From assembly GCF_004342665.1 (NCBI RefSeq), contig NZ_SMBY01000003.1, positions 124,001 through 188,000 on the forward strand: a stretch of 64,000 nt of DNA, in the 5' to 3' direction. Under the pieces are notes generated by a model. It did no database searches and had not been told where the DNA came from. It saw only the letters and a list, made by a program, of their open reading frames with translations. Below are positions 17,350-27,542 of the stretch, one piece after another; position 1 is the first letter of the stretch, and every line of letters begins with the position of its first letter. Made by a program: the position numbers and the translations under genes. This stretch comes from Samsonia erythrinae (GTDB lineage: Bacteria; Pseudomonadota; Gammaproteobacteria; Enterobacterales; Enterobacteriaceae).

Positions 17350-18738
17350 ATGGCAAGCATTTCTTCCCTCGGCGTAGGCTCCGGGCTAGACTTGAGTTCT
17401 TTATTAACACAGTTAAGAACGGCAGAAAATCAACGCCTAACGCCCATCACCACGCAACAAAGCAGCTATAAAGCCCAGCTTACTGGCGTCAGCGCACTAA
17501 AAAGCGCCCTCGACAAACTGAATACGGCTAACAATGCGCTGGCTAAATCCGAATCTTTCGGTATCACCACGGGTTCTATAGACGGAATTACTAATACCAA
17601 GGTTTCCAGCACCAATAAAGCCTTTACCGCAACGACCGACAGCAAAGCCGTCGCTGGAAGCTATAGCATCGAAGTGCAACAGCTAGCGCAAGCACATTCT
17701 ATTACCTCTGGAGCCAAAGCCAGCGCGACAGAAGCATTAAGCACAACGGACACCACGCTCACTATCGCTCAGGCAAACGGCAAATCACTCACCGTTGACG
17801 TGAAAGGCGGAGAAACCTCGCTGAATGACGTCCGCGATGCAATTAACAAAGCAAATGGCGGCGTGAGCGCCAGCGTGGTTAAAGCGAAAGACAATGAATA
17901 TTATCTGATGCTTACGGCCAGAGACAGCGGCACTAAAGGCGAAATTACATTAACAGACAGCGGCGGTGTTCTGGGCACGACGGCAGAAAAAGTCGCCGCA
18001 CAGAATTCCGTTATCGTAGCAAACGGCATCGAAATTGAGCGTCAAAGTAATACTATTGATGATGCATTCGAGGGCGTAACGCTCACATTGCAGGCGAAAA
18101 CCGAAGCTGATAAGCCGGAAACGCTGACGATCGATCAAGACATCACCGGTATGAAAGATGCCGTCAAAGCCTGGGTTGATGCGTATAACGCGCTGCAAGA
18201 CACCATTAATGCGCAGACAAAATATACTGCCGTTGAGGCCGGAGAAGAACAGTCCAGTACCAACGGAGCATTAATCGGTGATTCGACGGTTCGTAATATA
18301 CAGAATAAACTGAAAGCGCAGTTAACCAACAGACAGGCTGATAACGGCGAGTTCAACATCCTTGCCGATTTAGGTATCAAGCAAAACTCTAAAACCGGTA
18401 AGCTTGAAATAGAAGATGCCAAGCTGGAAAAGGCGTTGAAGGAAGAGCCAGGAAAAGTACAAACCTTTTTCGTTGGTGATAACGATAAAACTGGGTTTGC
18501 TACACAGACCCGCAGCTATCTGAAAGAGGTTCTCAATACTACGGACGGTGCGATCAAAACCAAAGAAGATAGTATCAACAAAACGCTAAAATCGCTGGAA
18601 ACTCAGCACACAAGAATCAGTAATAGCATTGAAGAAACCATCGCTCGCTATCAGAAGCAATTTACTGAGCTGGATAAAGCGATGTCTAATATGAACAGCA
18701 CTGCGAGTCAGTTGACAAGCATGTTCTCTAAACTCTAA
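17350..18738 (+). CDS. fliD: Flagellar filament cap FliD (HAP2)
   Basis: Filament-capping protein of 462 residues, exported through the growing flagellum, where it folds incoming flagellin at the tip. The conserved N-terminal export region (MASISSLGVGSGLDLSSLLTQL) is followed by a variable central domain and a C-terminal coiled-coil region (SINKTLKSLETQHTRISNSIEETIARYQKQFTELD). The length is close to E. coli FliD. It is the first gene of fliDST, behind its own sigma-28 promoter and divergent from fliC. Confidence 0.96.
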   Translation: MASISSLGVGSGLDLSSLLTQLRTAENQRLTPITTQQSSYKAQLTGVSALKSALDKLNTANNALAKSESFGITTGSIDGITNTKVSSTNKAFTATTDSKAVAGSYSIEVQQLAQAHSITSGAKASATEALSTTDTTLTIAQANGKSLTVDVKGGETSLNDVRDAINKANGGVSASVVKAKDNEYYLMLTARDSGTKGEITLTDSGGVLGTTAEKVAAQNSVIVANGIEIERQSNTIDDAFEGVTLTLQAKTEADKPETLTIDQDITGMKDAVKAWVDAYNALQDTINAQTKYTAVEAGEEQSSTNGALIGDSTVRNIQNKLKAQLTNRQADNGEFNILADLGIKQNSKTGKLEIEDAKLEKALKEEPGKVQTFFVGDNDKTGFATQTRSYLKEVLNTTDGAIKTKEDSINKTLKSLETQHTRISNSIEETIARYQKQFTELDKAMSNMNSTASQLTSMFSKL

Positions 18739-18768
18739 ATGTTAGATGCAAGAAAGATAGGTAATGCG

Positions 18769-19179
18769 ATGTACAACATGAAAGGCAGCCAGGCCTATGC
18801 TCAGGTAGGCCTGGAGAGCAGTGTGATGAGCGCCAGCCCTCACCAGCTTATCGTTATGCTGTTTGACGGCGCACGCAGCGCGATGATGCGTGCGCGTATA
18901 CTTATAGAGCAAGGCGATATTCCCGGCAAAGGCGTGGCGTTATCTAAAGCGATCGATATCATCAACAACGGATTAAAAGCCGGGTTAGACAATGAGAAAG
19001 GGGGCGAGCTGGTTGAAAATCTGTCCGCGCTGTACGACTACATGTCCCAACGTCTCTTGATCGCTAACTTGCATAATGACGCAAACGCAATCGCGGAAGT
19101 CGAAGCCTTGCTGGAAAACATTGCCGATGCCTGGCGGCAAATCGGCCCTAATTACAAACCCGATCAGGAAGTAGGTTAA
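18769..19179 (+). CDS. fliS: Flagellin export chaperone FliS
   Basis: Cytosolic helical chaperone that binds the C-terminus of FliC and prevents early polymerisation. The SQAYAQVGLESSVMSASPHQLIVMLFDGA segment is diagnostic. The frame is open from 18739, but I place the start at ATG 18769 (MYNMKGSQAY, 136 residues). This matches the family N-terminus, and AGG lies 8 nt upstream. It ends in a TAATG overlap with fliT, implying translational coupling. Confidence 0.93.
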   Translation: MYNMKGSQAYAQVGLESSVMSASPHQLIVMLFDGARSAMMRARILIEQGDIPGKGVALSKAIDIINNGLKAGLDNEKGGELVENLSALYDYMSQRLLIANLHNDANAIAEVEALLENIADAWRQIGPNYKPDQEVG

Positions 19180-19544
19180 TGGTCTCCCCTCCTCGGCTTC
19201 TGAAAGACTACCAACAGCTTCTCTCCCTAAGTCAAAAGATTCTTCATCTGGCGATGAGCGGCCAGTGGGATGCGTTAGTTGAGCAAGAGATTGTTTACGT
19301 TCAATCTGTTGAAGGCTTGGTTAACAAACCCATTCCTGATGAGATCGACAGCGTAATACGACTGCATTTCCGTGAGATTTTACAGGAAGTGATGAATAAC
19401 GAAGCAAAAGTAAAACAACTGCTGCAGAAGCGGATGGACGAGCTCAGCTCGTTAATGGGGCAATCACTGAAACAAAGATCGATTAATACTACCTACAACG
19501 AATTCGCTGAGCAACGGTTGTTACCTGGTGAGCCGCACTCATGA
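19179..19544 (+). CDS. fliT: Flagellar chaperone and FlhDC antagonist FliT
   Basis: Small helical protein of 121 residues. In Salmonella it chaperones FliD and, when free, binds FlhC to lower class II transcription; this is assumed here by homology. Sequence features are modest (LLSLSQKILHLAMSGQWDALVEQEIVYVQSVEGL), but size, position after fliDS and the helix pattern fit FliT. The start overlaps the fliS stop (TAATG). Confidence 0.88.
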   Translation: MVSPPRLLKDYQQLLSLSQKILHLAMSGQWDALVEQEIVYVQSVEGLVNKPIPDEIDSVIRLHFREILQEVMNNEAKVKQLLQKRMDELSSLMGQSLKQRSINTTYNEFAEQRLLPGEPHS

Positions 19545-19572
19545 TGCCATAACGTCGTATGTTTATTCACCA

Positions 19573-19612
19573 CGCCCTTGTCTCTGCTCAGAGATAGGGC
19601 GCGCTCTTTTGA
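19573..19612 (+). terminator. Probable terminator after fliDST
   Basis: GCCCT and TCTC pair with GAGA and AGGGC around a small internal loop, followed by TTTT. The rest of 19545-19773 shows nothing recognisable. Confidence 0.5.
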
Positions 19613-19773
19613 TATTCACTATATATTCGCGTCAGTCACCGCAACAATATACGTCGCAACAGTGCGCAAGAAGGTAAAAAAGGGTTACGGAATAAGGCTG
19701 CGCGTATTCCGGTCAGTTACCTGATGAAATAGCACGCAACAGCGCTCATTAGCGACGATGTCATTAGGCGACA

Positions 19774-20088
19774 TCAAACGGACATGTTCATCACTTCCTG
19801 ATAGGCAGACACTAATTTATTGCGAACCTGAATGCCCATCTGCATTGAAATTGATGATTTCTGTAAATCGACCATGACATCGTTCAGCGACACACCCGGC
19901 ACCCCCAGTGTAAACTTCTCTGCCTGAGTACGGGCGGCTTGTTGCGTATCGCTAATCTTATCGATCGCCGACCTCAACTCGCTGGCGAAACCGGGTTCTA
20001 CCGCGGGTCTGGCTATTGGCGTGTTTGAAGCTTGCAGAGCTTTGACCTGCATTTGCTGTAGAACGCCATCAATACCTTGAACGGACAT
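19774..20088 (-). CDS. fliE: Basal-body MS-ring/rod junction protein FliE
   Basis: Export-substrate rod-adapter protein of 104 residues that joins the MS ring to the proximal rod. The C-terminal half ([40 protein letters not shown]) is the conserved signature. It is monocistronic and divergent from fliF, as in E. coli. The 261-bp gap to fliF should hold FlhDC-dependent class II promoters for both directions. Confidence 0.95.
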   Translation of the reverse strand: MSVQGIDGVLQQMQVKALQASNTPIARPAVEPGFASELRSAIDKISDTQQAARTQAEKFTLGVPGVSLNDVMVDLQKSSISMQMGIQVRNKLVSAYQEVMNMSV

Positions 20089-20270
20089 AACACCTCACTA
20101 AAACCACACTGATTGCACTTTTCATACCGAATTTGTGACGAAGATACCCTATCACATGCTTTTTCGGATAAATCGCATAATTAGAGCAAAAAATACTACC
20201 TTATCGAGCCATCGATTTTTCTTTTACGGAAAATAATGACATGCCGAAAAATCCAGGCGAAATGTTTTAT

Positions 20271-20284
20271 TGATTGCGCAATCA
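20271..20284. promoter_or_regulatory. 14-bp perfect palindrome between fliE and fliF
   Basis: TGATTGCGCAATCA lies 66 nt upstream of the fliF ATG in the divergent class II promoter region. It might be a protein-binding site; no family is assigned. Confidence 0.3.
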
Positions 20285-20349
20285 GGGAGTTCTGTTTTGT
20301 CACGTCACAACGTTAAGTATATCGTTCAAAAACCAAGCAGAGATAGAGT

Positions 20350-22077
20350 ATGAACGCCTCATTAGCCGGCGCCGCTACCGGTAAAAATAGCTTTGGCGAA
20401 ATACTCAACCGGTTACGCGCCAATCCTAAAGTTCCGTTATTGATCGCAGCCGCCGCGACGATTGCCATCGTCGTCGCCCTGACTTTATGGGCCAAAGGCC
20501 CTGATTACCGAGTGCTTTACAGTAATATCAATGACCGGGACGGCGGTGCCATTGTCAGCGAATTAACTAAGCTGAATATCCCCTACCGCTTTGCGGAAAA
20601 CGGCGGGGCAATCATGATCCCCGCCGATAATGTTTATGAAACCCGACTCCGTCTTGCGCAGTTAGGTCTGCCAAAAGGCGGGGCCGTTGGTTTTGAATTG
20701 CTCGACCAGGAAAAATTTGGCATTAGCCAATTTAGCGAACAGATAAATTACCAGCGCGCGCTGGAGGGCGAACTGTCCAGAACGATCGAAACGCTAGGTC
20801 CCGTACAGAGCGCCCGCGTTCACCTCGCCATTCCCAAACCGTCGCTGTTCGTGCGTGAACAAAAAGCGCCCTCCTCTTCCGTCACCTTGATGTTACAACC
20901 GGGCCGGGCATTAGACGAAGGACAAATCAACTCCATCGTTTACATGGTTTCCAGTAGCGTTTCCGGTTTACCGCCAGATAATGTGACGGTCGTCGATCAA
21001 ACCGGGCGTCTGTTAACGCAGGCCGGCGGCAGTAGCCGCGATCTCAATGCGGCACAGCTTAAATACAGCAACGAAGTCGAAGCGCTGTATCAACGCCGCA
21101 TTGAATCGATCATCGCGCCGATGGTCGGCATGGGCAATGTACACGCTCAGGTCACCGCACAAATCGACTTCTCTGCACGCGAACAAACTGATGAGCAATA
21201 CCAGCCCAATCAGCCTCCCGACAAAGCGGCCGTTCGTTCCCAACAAACCAGCCAAAGTGAGCAGAGAGGCGGCCCGAACGTAGGTGGTGTTCCCGGGGCA
21301 TTGTCTAACCAGCCTGCGCCAGCGCCAACAGCGCCGATTACTGCGCAGCCCAATAACGCTAATGCCAACGCCAACGCAAATAACAATCAGGCTGGCCAGC
21401 AGAACAATGCGGCGGGCGCGCAAGCCAATGCGACGAATACGAATGCCGTGATTCAAACCTCGAATATTCGTAATGATGCCACCACTAACTATGAAGTTGA
21501 CAAGACGATTCTGCATACCAAGCACAGCACTGGCGGTGTGAAACGCTTGTCCGCGGCGGTTATCGTCAATTACCTGCCGCCGGGAGAGGACGGCAAGCCG
21601 ATCGCGTTGACGGAAGCGCAAATTAAACAAATCGAAACGGTTGCGCGCGAAGCAATGGGCTTCTCTGCTGAACGCGGCGATACGTTGAATGTCGTTAATA
21701 CGCCGTTTATGGACAGCACCGATGGTTCCGGCGAACTACCCTTCTGGCAGAAGCAGGCATTCTTCGATTTGCTGATGGAAGCCGGACGTTGGCTACTGGT
21801 GCTGATCGTTGCCTGGATTCTATGGCGTAAGTTGGTACGACCACAGTTGCAGAAGAAAGCCCAGCAACAAGAGGCTGAACTGGCCGCCGCTACACTGGCC
21901 AAAGGTGCCGATGACGATGTTATGGTCAACCTGAGCTCGTCTGAAATCGAGCAACAACGTAGATCGCAGCAGCGTGTCAATGCAGAAATGCAAAGTAATC
22001 GCATACGTGAAATGGCAGAGAACGACCCACGCGTTGTCGCATTGGTCATTCGCCAATGGATGAGTACTGAACTATGA
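20350..22077 (+). CDS. fliF: Flagellar MS-ring protein FliF
   Basis: Inner-membrane ring protein of 575 residues that forms the basal-body platform. A first membrane helix lies near 28-48 and a second near 478-496, with the large periplasmic ring-building region between. [40 protein letters not shown] is characteristic. The C-terminal cytosolic tail, which binds FliG, is present. A low-complexity Asn/Ala stretch (about 334-365) sits in the periplasmic linker. It is first in fliFGHIJK; the stop overlaps the fliG start by 4 bp. Confidence 0.97.
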   Translation: MNASLAGAATGKNSFGEILNRLRANPKVPLLIAAAATIAIVVALTLWAKGPDYRVLYSNINDRDGGAIVSELTKLNIPYRFAENGGAIMIPADNVYETRLRLAQLGLPKGGAVGFELLDQEKFGISQFSEQINYQRALEGELSRTIETLGPVQSARVHLAIPKPSLFVREQKAPSSSVTLMLQPGRALDEGQINSIVYMVSSSVSGLPPDNVTVVDQTGRLLTQAGGSSRDLNAAQLKYSNEVEALYQRRIESIIAPMVGMGNVHAQVTAQIDFSAREQTDEQYQPNQPPDKAAVRSQQTSQSEQRGGPNVGGVPGALSNQPAPAPTAPITAQPNNANANANANNNQAGQQNNAAGAQANATNTNAVIQTSNIRNDATTNYEVDKTILHTKHSTGGVKRLSAAVIVNYLPPGEDGKPIALTEAQIKQIETVAREAMGFSAERGDTLNVVNTPFMDSTDGSGELPFWQKQAFFDLLMEAGRWLLVLIVAWILWRKLVRPQLQKKAQQQEAELAAATLAKGADDDVMVNLSSSEIEQQRRSQQRVNAEMQSNRIREMAENDPRVVALVIRQWMSTEL

Positions 22078-23066
22078 GCCTGACGGGAACAGAAAAAAGC
22101 GCCATTTTATTGATGACCATTGGAGAAGACCGCGCCGCAGAGGTGTTTACCCATCTTTCAACCAAAGAGGTACAGCACCTGAGTTCCGCAATGGCGAATA
22201 TGAAACAGGTATCGCAGCAGCAGTTGCTGGAGATACTGAGAGAGTTTGAGGCTGATGCAGAGCAATATGCGGCGTTAAGCGTTAACGCCAGCGATTATCT
22301 GCGTTCTGTTCTTATCAAAGCCCTCGGTGAAGAGCGGGCATCCAGTTTGCTGGAAGATATTCTGGAAAGCCGCGAAACATCCAGCGGCATGGAAACGCTC
22401 AACTTTATGGAACCGCAGGTTGCGGCCGATCTCATCCGTGACGAGCATCCGCAGATCATCGCAACAATTTTGGTGCACCTGAAACGTGCTCAGGCAGCCG
22501 ATATTCTCGCCCTGTTCGAAGAACGTCTTCGCCATGATGTTATGTTGCGTATCGCCACTTTCGGCGGCGTACAACCTTCAGCGTTGGCAGAATTGACCGA
22601 TGTTCTGAACGGTTTGCTGGATGGCCAAAACCTCAAACGCAGCAAGATGGGGGGTATTCGTACTGCTGCTGAAATTATCAACCTGATGAAAACGCAGCAG
22701 GAAGAAGCGGTTATTGACGCCGTGCGCGAATTTGACGGTGAGCTGGCGCAGAAAATCATCGACGAAATGTTCTTGTTCGAAAACCTGGTGGACGTAGACG
22801 ACCGCAGCATTCAGCGTCTCCTGCAAGAGGTCGAATCCGAGTCTCTGCTGCTGGCATTGAAAGGCGCCGAAGAACCGTTACGCGAAAAATTCCTGCGCAA
22901 CATGTCTCAACGTGCGGCGGAAATCCTTCGCGACGATCTTGCCACGCGTGGTCCGGTACGTATGTCTCAGGTCGAAAACGAACAGAAAGCGATTCTGCTC
23001 ATCGTTCGCCGACTGGCGGACAGCGGCGAGATGATCATCGGTGGCGGCGAGGATGCCTATGTCTAA
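22074..23066 (+). CDS. fliG: Flagellar motor switch protein FliG
   Basis: Rotor protein of 330 residues on the cytosolic face of the MS ring. The N-terminal domain binds FliF, the middle domain with EHPQ (about 123-126) binds FliM, and the C-terminal domain interacts with MotA. The C-terminal charged segment ([34 protein letters not shown]) that forms the torque helix is intact. The gene overlaps fliF by 4 bp. Confidence 0.97.
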   Translation: MSLTGTEKSAILLMTIGEDRAAEVFTHLSTKEVQHLSSAMANMKQVSQQQLLEILREFEADAEQYAALSVNASDYLRSVLIKALGEERASSLLEDILESRETSSGMETLNFMEPQVAADLIRDEHPQIIATILVHLKRAQAADILALFEERLRHDVMLRIATFGGVQPSALAELTDVLNGLLDGQNLKRSKMGGIRTAAEIINLMKTQQEEAVIDAVREFDGELAQKIIDEMFLFENLVDVDDRSIQRLLQEVESESLLLALKGAEEPLREKFLRNMSQRAAEILRDDLATRGPVRMSQVENEQKAILLIVRRLADSGEMIIGGGEDAYV

Positions 23067-23784
23067 TGCTCCGAAGAACCTGGCCTGGCAGCCTTGGAAG
23101 CTTAACGATCTGGCGGAGTCAGTTTCACAACCTCCGTCCGCTTCTCAGGTAAATGATGGGGTGCCGGAGGCAGCCGAAACAGAAAGCCTCAATGAAGCTC
23201 CCCCACTCGCAGCAATGGAAGATGAGCTGGAAGCGCTACGCGAAAGCACACTGCAACAGGCGCGTGAAGCTGGTTTTGCGCAAGGCCATCAACAAGGTTA
23301 TGACGCGGGTTATCAGGAAGGGTTAGCGCAAGGACAACAGCAGGGGTTGCAAAATGCGTTGGCACAACAGCAGCCCTTTATTGAACAAATGCAGAACATG
23401 GTCACAGAATTCCAGCAGTCGCTGGATGCGCTAGACAGTGTGATTCCCGCGCGTCTAATGCAACTGGCATTAACCGCCGCCAAGCAAATTCTGGGGCAGC
23501 CTCCGGTTTGCGACGGTAATGCGCTGCTTAGCCAGATACAACAATTGATTCAGCAAGAGCCTATGTTTTCAGGGAAAACGCAACTGCGCGTTCACCCGTC
23601 TGATTTGGAACACGTTGAACAATATTTAGGCCCGACGCTAAGTTTGCAAGGTTGGAGACTTCTTGCGGACAGCCAGATCCATCCTGGTGGCTGTAAAGTT
23701 AGCGCAGAAGAAGGCGATCTGGATGCTACGCTGGCAACACGCTGGCATGAACTTTGCCGCCTGGCCGCACCGGGAGAGCTATAA
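23059..23784 (+). CDS. fliH: Flagellar export regulator FliH
   Basis: Peripheral protein that binds the FliI ATPase and links it to the C ring. I start it at ATG 23059 ([15 protein letters not shown], 241 residues), because this matches the family N-terminus and GGCGAGG lies 7 nt upstream inside the end of fliG; the frame also allows 23041 or 23053. Glycine-spaced helix repeats ([26 protein letters not shown]) are typical of FliH. It ends in a TAATG overlap with fliI. Confidence 0.93.
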   Translation: MSNAPKNLAWQPWKLNDLAESVSQPPSASQVNDGVPEAAETESLNEAPPLAAMEDELEALRESTLQQAREAGFAQGHQQGYDAGYQEGLAQGQQQGLQNALAQQQPFIEQMQNMVTEFQQSLDALDSVIPARLMQLALTAAKQILGQPPVCDGNALLSQIQQLIQQEPMFSGKTQLRVHPSDLEHVEQYLGPTLSLQGWRLLADSQIHPGGCKVSAEEGDLDATLATRWHELCRLAAPGEL

Positions 23785-25154
23785 TGACGTCACGCCTCGG
23801 ACGCTGGCTCTCTTCTCTTGATTCCTTCGAGAAACGTATTGACGAAACCCCTTCGGTACGTCGTTACGGTCGCCTGACCCGGGCAACAGGTTTGGTATTG
23901 GAGGCGACAGGGCTGCATATGCCGTTGGGCGCAACCTGCCTCATTGAGCGGCAGAATGGCACTCAAATTGAAGAAGTCGAAAGTGAAGTTGTCGGTTTCA
24001 ACGGGCAAAAGCTCTTCCTGATGCCGCTGGAAGAAGTTGAAGGCATTATACCCGGCGCGCGCGTTTACGCCCGCGTCGGTCAGGATAGCAGCAGCCAGGG
24101 CAAACAACTCCCGCTAGGCCCTGAACTACTCGGCCGGGTGTTGGATGGCAGCGCGAAACCGCTGGATGGTTTACCGGCGCCCGATACCGGCTATCGTGCG
24201 CCGCTGATCACACCACCGTTTAATCCGTTGCAAAGAACGCCAATCGAAAATGTTCTGGATGTCGGCGTCAGAGCTATTAATGCTTTGCTCACCGTGGGAC
24301 GAGGGCAGCGTATGGGCCTGTTTGCCGGCTCAGGCGTAGGTAAGAGTGTGCTGCTGGGCATGATGGCGCGTTATACTCAGGCTGACGTCATCGTTGTTGG
24401 CCTTATCGGCGAGCGTGGTCGGGAAGTTAAAGATTTTATTGAAAACATATTGGGCGCCGAAGGCCGGGCTCGTTCCGTCGTTATTGCCGCCCCGGCGGAT
24501 GTTTCTCCGCTATTAAGGATGCAGGGAGCCGCGTATGCCACCCGCATTGCGGAAGATTTTCGCGATCGTGGGCATCACGTTCTGCTCATCATGGATTCAC
24601 TCACGCGTTATGCCATGGCACAGCGTGAAATTGCGTTAGCGATCGGCGAACCGCCGGCAACCAAAGGCTATCCCCCTTCTGTGTTTGCCAAATTACCGGC
24701 GTTGGTAGAACGTGCCGGAAATGGTATCCATGGGGGGGGATCAGTTACGGCCTTCTATACTGTTCTGACTGAAGGCGACGATCAGCAGGATCCTATCGCC
24801 GACTCCGCACGCGCCATTCTTGATGGACATATTGTTTTGTCGCGTCAACTTGCAGAGTCCGGCCACTATCCTGCCATCGATATAGAAGCATCGATTAGCC
24901 GTGCAATGACGGCGTTAATTGATGAAAGCCACTATGCTTCCGTCAGGCAATTTAAACAATTACTGTCCAGCTACCAACGTAACCGCGATTTAGTGAGTGT
25001 CGGCGCCTACGCGGCGGGTAGCGATCCTATGTTAGACAAAGCAATTCGACTTTACCCACAGCTGGAAGCCTTTTTGCAGCAGGGGATGTTTGAACAAAGC
25101 AACTACGAAGAGTCTTGTCAGGCATTGCACACGATTTTCCCTCGTAACGAGTAG
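23784..25154 (+). CDS. fliI: Flagellar export ATPase FliI
   Basis: Hexameric F1-beta-like ATPase that energises flagellar protein export at the base of the apparatus, 456 residues. Walker A is AGSGVGKS and Walker B is [13 protein letters not shown], with the [13 protein letters not shown] region between them. I use ATG 23784 ([15 protein letters not shown]), which aligns with E. coli FliI, instead of the longer frame from 23754. It has GGGAG upstream and overlaps the fliH stop by one base. Confidence 0.97.
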   Translation: MTSRLGRWLSSLDSFEKRIDETPSVRRYGRLTRATGLVLEATGLHMPLGATCLIERQNGTQIEEVESEVVGFNGQKLFLMPLEEVEGIIPGARVYARVGQDSSSQGKQLPLGPELLGRVLDGSAKPLDGLPAPDTGYRAPLITPPFNPLQRTPIENVLDVGVRAINALLTVGRGQRMGLFAGSGVGKSVLLGMMARYTQADVIVVGLIGERGREVKDFIENILGAEGRARSVVIAAPADVSPLLRMQGAAYATRIAEDFRDRGHHVLLIMDSLTRYAMAQREIALAIGEPPATKGYPPSVFAKLPALVERAGNGIHGGGSVTAFYTVLTEGDDQQDPIADSARAILDGHIVLSRQLAESGHYPAIDIEASISRAMTALIDESHYASVRQFKQLLSSYQRNRDLVSVGAYAAGSDPMLDKAIRLYPQLEAFLQQGMFEQSNYEESCQALHTIFPRNE

Positions 25155-25162
25155 GAGAGCAG

Positions 25163-25609
25163 ATGAAAACCCAGTCACCGCTGGTTACACTACGCGAACT
25201 GGCGCAGAAGGATGTTGAGAAAGCCGCGGGCCAGTTGGGTCAGGTCCGTCAGGCTCACCAACAGGCGGAACAACAGCTCAATATGCTGTTAAACTATCAG
25301 GACGATTATCGTCAAAAGTTAAATTCGACGATGACCTCCGGAATGGCAAACAATAGTTGGCAAAACTATCAGCAGTTCATCCAAACGTTAGATAATGCCA
25401 TAGAGCAACATAGGCAGCAGCTCTCGCAGTGGACATCACGTTTAGATTTAGCCATGAAGACCTGGCAGGAAAAGCAACAACGATTGAACGCATTTGAGAA
25501 ATTGCAAGATCGCGAACAGATTAGACAGCTTGCCAAAGATAATAAAATACAACAAAAACAAATGGATGAATTTGCCCAACGGGCCTCACAGAGGAAAACA
25601 GAATCATGA
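25163..25609 (+). CDS. fliJ: Flagellar export protein FliJ
   Basis: A 148-residue coiled-coil protein that works with FliI and FlhA as part of the export engine, resembling the gamma subunit of F1-ATPase. The sequence is almost wholly Gln/Lys/Glu-rich helix (VEKAAGQLGQVRQAHQQAEQQL). A ribosome-binding site AGGAGAG precedes the ATG, 8 nt after the fliI stop. It overlaps fliK by 4 bp. Confidence 0.94.
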   Translation: MKTQSPLVTLRELAQKDVEKAAGQLGQVRQAHQQAEQQLNMLLNYQDDYRQKLNSTMTSGMANNSWQNYQQFIQTLDNAIEQHRQQLSQWTSRLDLAMKTWQEKQQRLNAFEKLQDREQIRQLAKDNKIQQKQMDEFAQRASQRKTES

Positions 25610-26901
25610 ATCTGCCTGCGTTACCTATAGCGACGACTGCCAGCGACACAAGCAGCACTTCTGCTTCTCAACTGACGCAGGGTGAACTACCAAAGGATTT
25701 TGTCGATCTGTTGGGCAAACGTATATCACAAGTTGCCGATACATCAGGCAAAAAAACACTGGATAAAGTAGACGAGGAAGCGCTGCTTAACGCGCTGGGA
25801 GAAGATGGTCCGGCGCTTAGCCGTGACGATTTAAATGCCCTGCTTTCTTCATTTAGCGCTCTCAACGGCGTCGGGCTTGCCTCTGGGAAACAGAATCCGG
25901 ATGTCGCAGGAGCTAAATCAGGACAGGAAAAAGACCGCGTTGCCGTCACTGATGACGCTGCGGCCATGCAGGCGCTGCTTGCGATGCTACAAGCAACGGA
26001 TCCTACAGCAAAAAACCCTGCTGAGAATATTTCTGTGACGGCCGCAACAACCGGCTTGCCTGTTACAGGGCTTACCGATGCCAAACGTCAAGGTGAAGCG
26101 CCGGTTTCCATACTGGATAACGCCGATACCGGCACCCAAAGTGCGCAGGCTAGCCTGTTCAACGCCCCCGTTGTGATGGATAAAGAGACAGGAATATCGC
26201 GCGATTTATCGCGAGGAGACAAGCAAGCTCATGCGACCTCGGCAGACGCTGCGGATGACGCTGCTAAATTTTCGCTAACGACGCTGCATGCTAATGTTGG
26301 CGAACGCAACGTGTCTGAATCGGTGTCGGCATCAGGAAATAACGCACCTCAGGCAACATCATCAGTGGCGCTGGCCATGCCTGCTCAACCGTCAACAGTG
26401 GGAACCACCACGTTGGCTCCCCAGACGACGAACGCGCAATTAAATGCGCCGTTTGGTTCAGCACAATGGCAAGATGCTTTGGGCCAGCAAATCATCATGT
26501 TTAGCCGTAATGGCCAGCAGACCGCAGAGTTACGCCTGCACCCACAGGAACTGGGCGCATTGCATATCAGCTTGAAAATCGATGATAACCAGGCACAAAT
26601 CCATCTGGCTTCAGCAAATAGTCAGGTTCGTTCAACGCTGGAAGCCGCCCTTCCCCACTTGCGCCATTTGATGGCCGAAAATGGTATTAACCTGGGTCAG
26701 AGCAGCGTCGGCAGCGATACCGCAGCTTGGCAGCAGGCTCAACAACAGATGGCCGATAAAAACAATGGCGACGGCAACCGTGACGCGTCTTATCAACAAC
26801 AGTTTGGTCATGCATCAGAAAAAAACGGTGAATTATTAAACGCTCCAGAGCAGCTAAAAGCGCTGGCATCATCCGTCAACGGCGTTGATATCTTTGCCTG
26901 A
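25606..26901 (+). CDS. fliK: Hook-length control protein FliK
   Basis: Secreted molecular ruler of 431 residues that measures hook length and switches the export gate through FlhB. The N-terminal two-thirds are low-complexity and rich in Ala, Ser, Thr and Asp. The conserved C-terminal domain is clear (QTAELRLHPQELGALHISLKIDDNQAQIHLAS, about 306-337), followed by a Gln-rich tail. It is last in the fliF operon. It ends 149 bp before the fliL operon. Confidence 0.95.
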   Translation: MNLPALPIATTASDTSSTSASQLTQGELPKDFVDLLGKRISQVADTSGKKTLDKVDEEALLNALGEDGPALSRDDLNALLSSFSALNGVGLASGKQNPDVAGAKSGQEKDRVAVTDDAAAMQALLAMLQATDPTAKNPAENISVTAATTGLPVTGLTDAKRQGEAPVSILDNADTGTQSAQASLFNAPVVMDKETGISRDLSRGDKQAHATSADAADDAAKFSLTTLHANVGERNVSESVSASGNNAPQATSSVALAMPAQPSTVGTTTLAPQTTNAQLNAPFGSAQWQDALGQQIIMFSRNGQQTAELRLHPQELGALHISLKIDDNQAQIHLASANSQVRSTLEAALPHLRHLMAENGINLGQSSVGSDTAAWQQAQQQMADKNNGDGNRDASYQQQFGHASEKNGELLNAPEQLKALASSVNGVDIFA

Positions 26902-26935
26902 ATGTGAAGTAAACGAATAAGTTAGCACGGTTTTT

Positions 26936-26973
26936 CCTGTCTATTCTCTGTATTGAACATGACGATAGGCAGG
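26936..26973. other. Inverted repeat between fliK and fliL
   Basis: CCTGTCTAT and ATAGGCAGG (8 of 9 paired plus one wobble) enclose 20 nt. It could end the fliF transcript or mark the fliL control region; there is no downstream T run. Confidence 0.35.
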
Positions 26974-27050
26974 ATAATCATCGACATTACGCATTTATTT
27001 GTTGTTGGTTGCATCCAGTAACAAATATCGATAAGTAACAGGAACTCTTT

Positions 27051-27536
27051 TTGGCTATGTCTGATATGCAAGTCCGACCAGGACGTAAACGGTCTATTTG
27101 GCTAATACTACTGACTATCGTTGCCCTCGCTGCGACAGGTGCGGCGGGTACCGCCTGGTGGCTATTAAATCAGAAAAATGCAGCAATGGCTGAGCATGAA
27201 GCGCCTCCACCGCCTGAGCCTGTATTTATGCCGCTGGATACCTTCACGGTTAATCTTATCAATGCAGATAATAACCCTGACCGCGTGTTATACGTTGGCT
27301 TCACGCTTCGTTTGCCAGATGAAGCGACGCGCACCCAGTTTACCCATTATCTGCCTGAGGTTCGCAGCAGATTGTTATTATTGCTTTCTCGTCAGGACGC
27401 CATTGCGCTTGCCAATGAGCAAGGTAAACAGCAACTGATAGAACAAATTAAACAAGTGCTAAGCCCGCCATTAGTTCCTGGTCAACCTAACCAGGTCGTT
27501 ACTGATGTTCTGTTCACGGCCTTTATACTGCGGTAA
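27051..27536 (+). CDS. fliL: Flagellar basal-body protein FliL
   Basis: Single-pass inner-membrane protein of about 160 residues near the stator, which supports motor output. A membrane helix lies near 17-38. The periplasmic domain carries LDTFTVNL and the family-typical ending [11 protein letters not shown]. The start is uncertain: TTG 27051 has AGGA 8 nt upstream, while ATG 27057 would have 14 nt spacing; the proteins differ by two residues. It is first in fliLMNOPQR. Confidence 0.94.
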   Translation: MAMSDMQVRPGRKRSIWLILLTIVALAATGAAGTAWWLLNQKNAAMAEHEAPPPPEPVFMPLDTFTVNLINADNNPDRVLYVGFTLRLPDEATRTQFTHYLPEVRSRLLLLLSRQDAIALANEQGKQQLIEQIKQVLSPPLVPGQPNQVVTDVLFTAFILR

Positions 27537-27542
27537 CCATTT

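Noticed and set aside
21013-21630. 205-codon antisense frame in fliF
   Set aside because: It is Arg/Ile-rich, opposite a repetitive Asn/Ala coding tract, and shows no family features.
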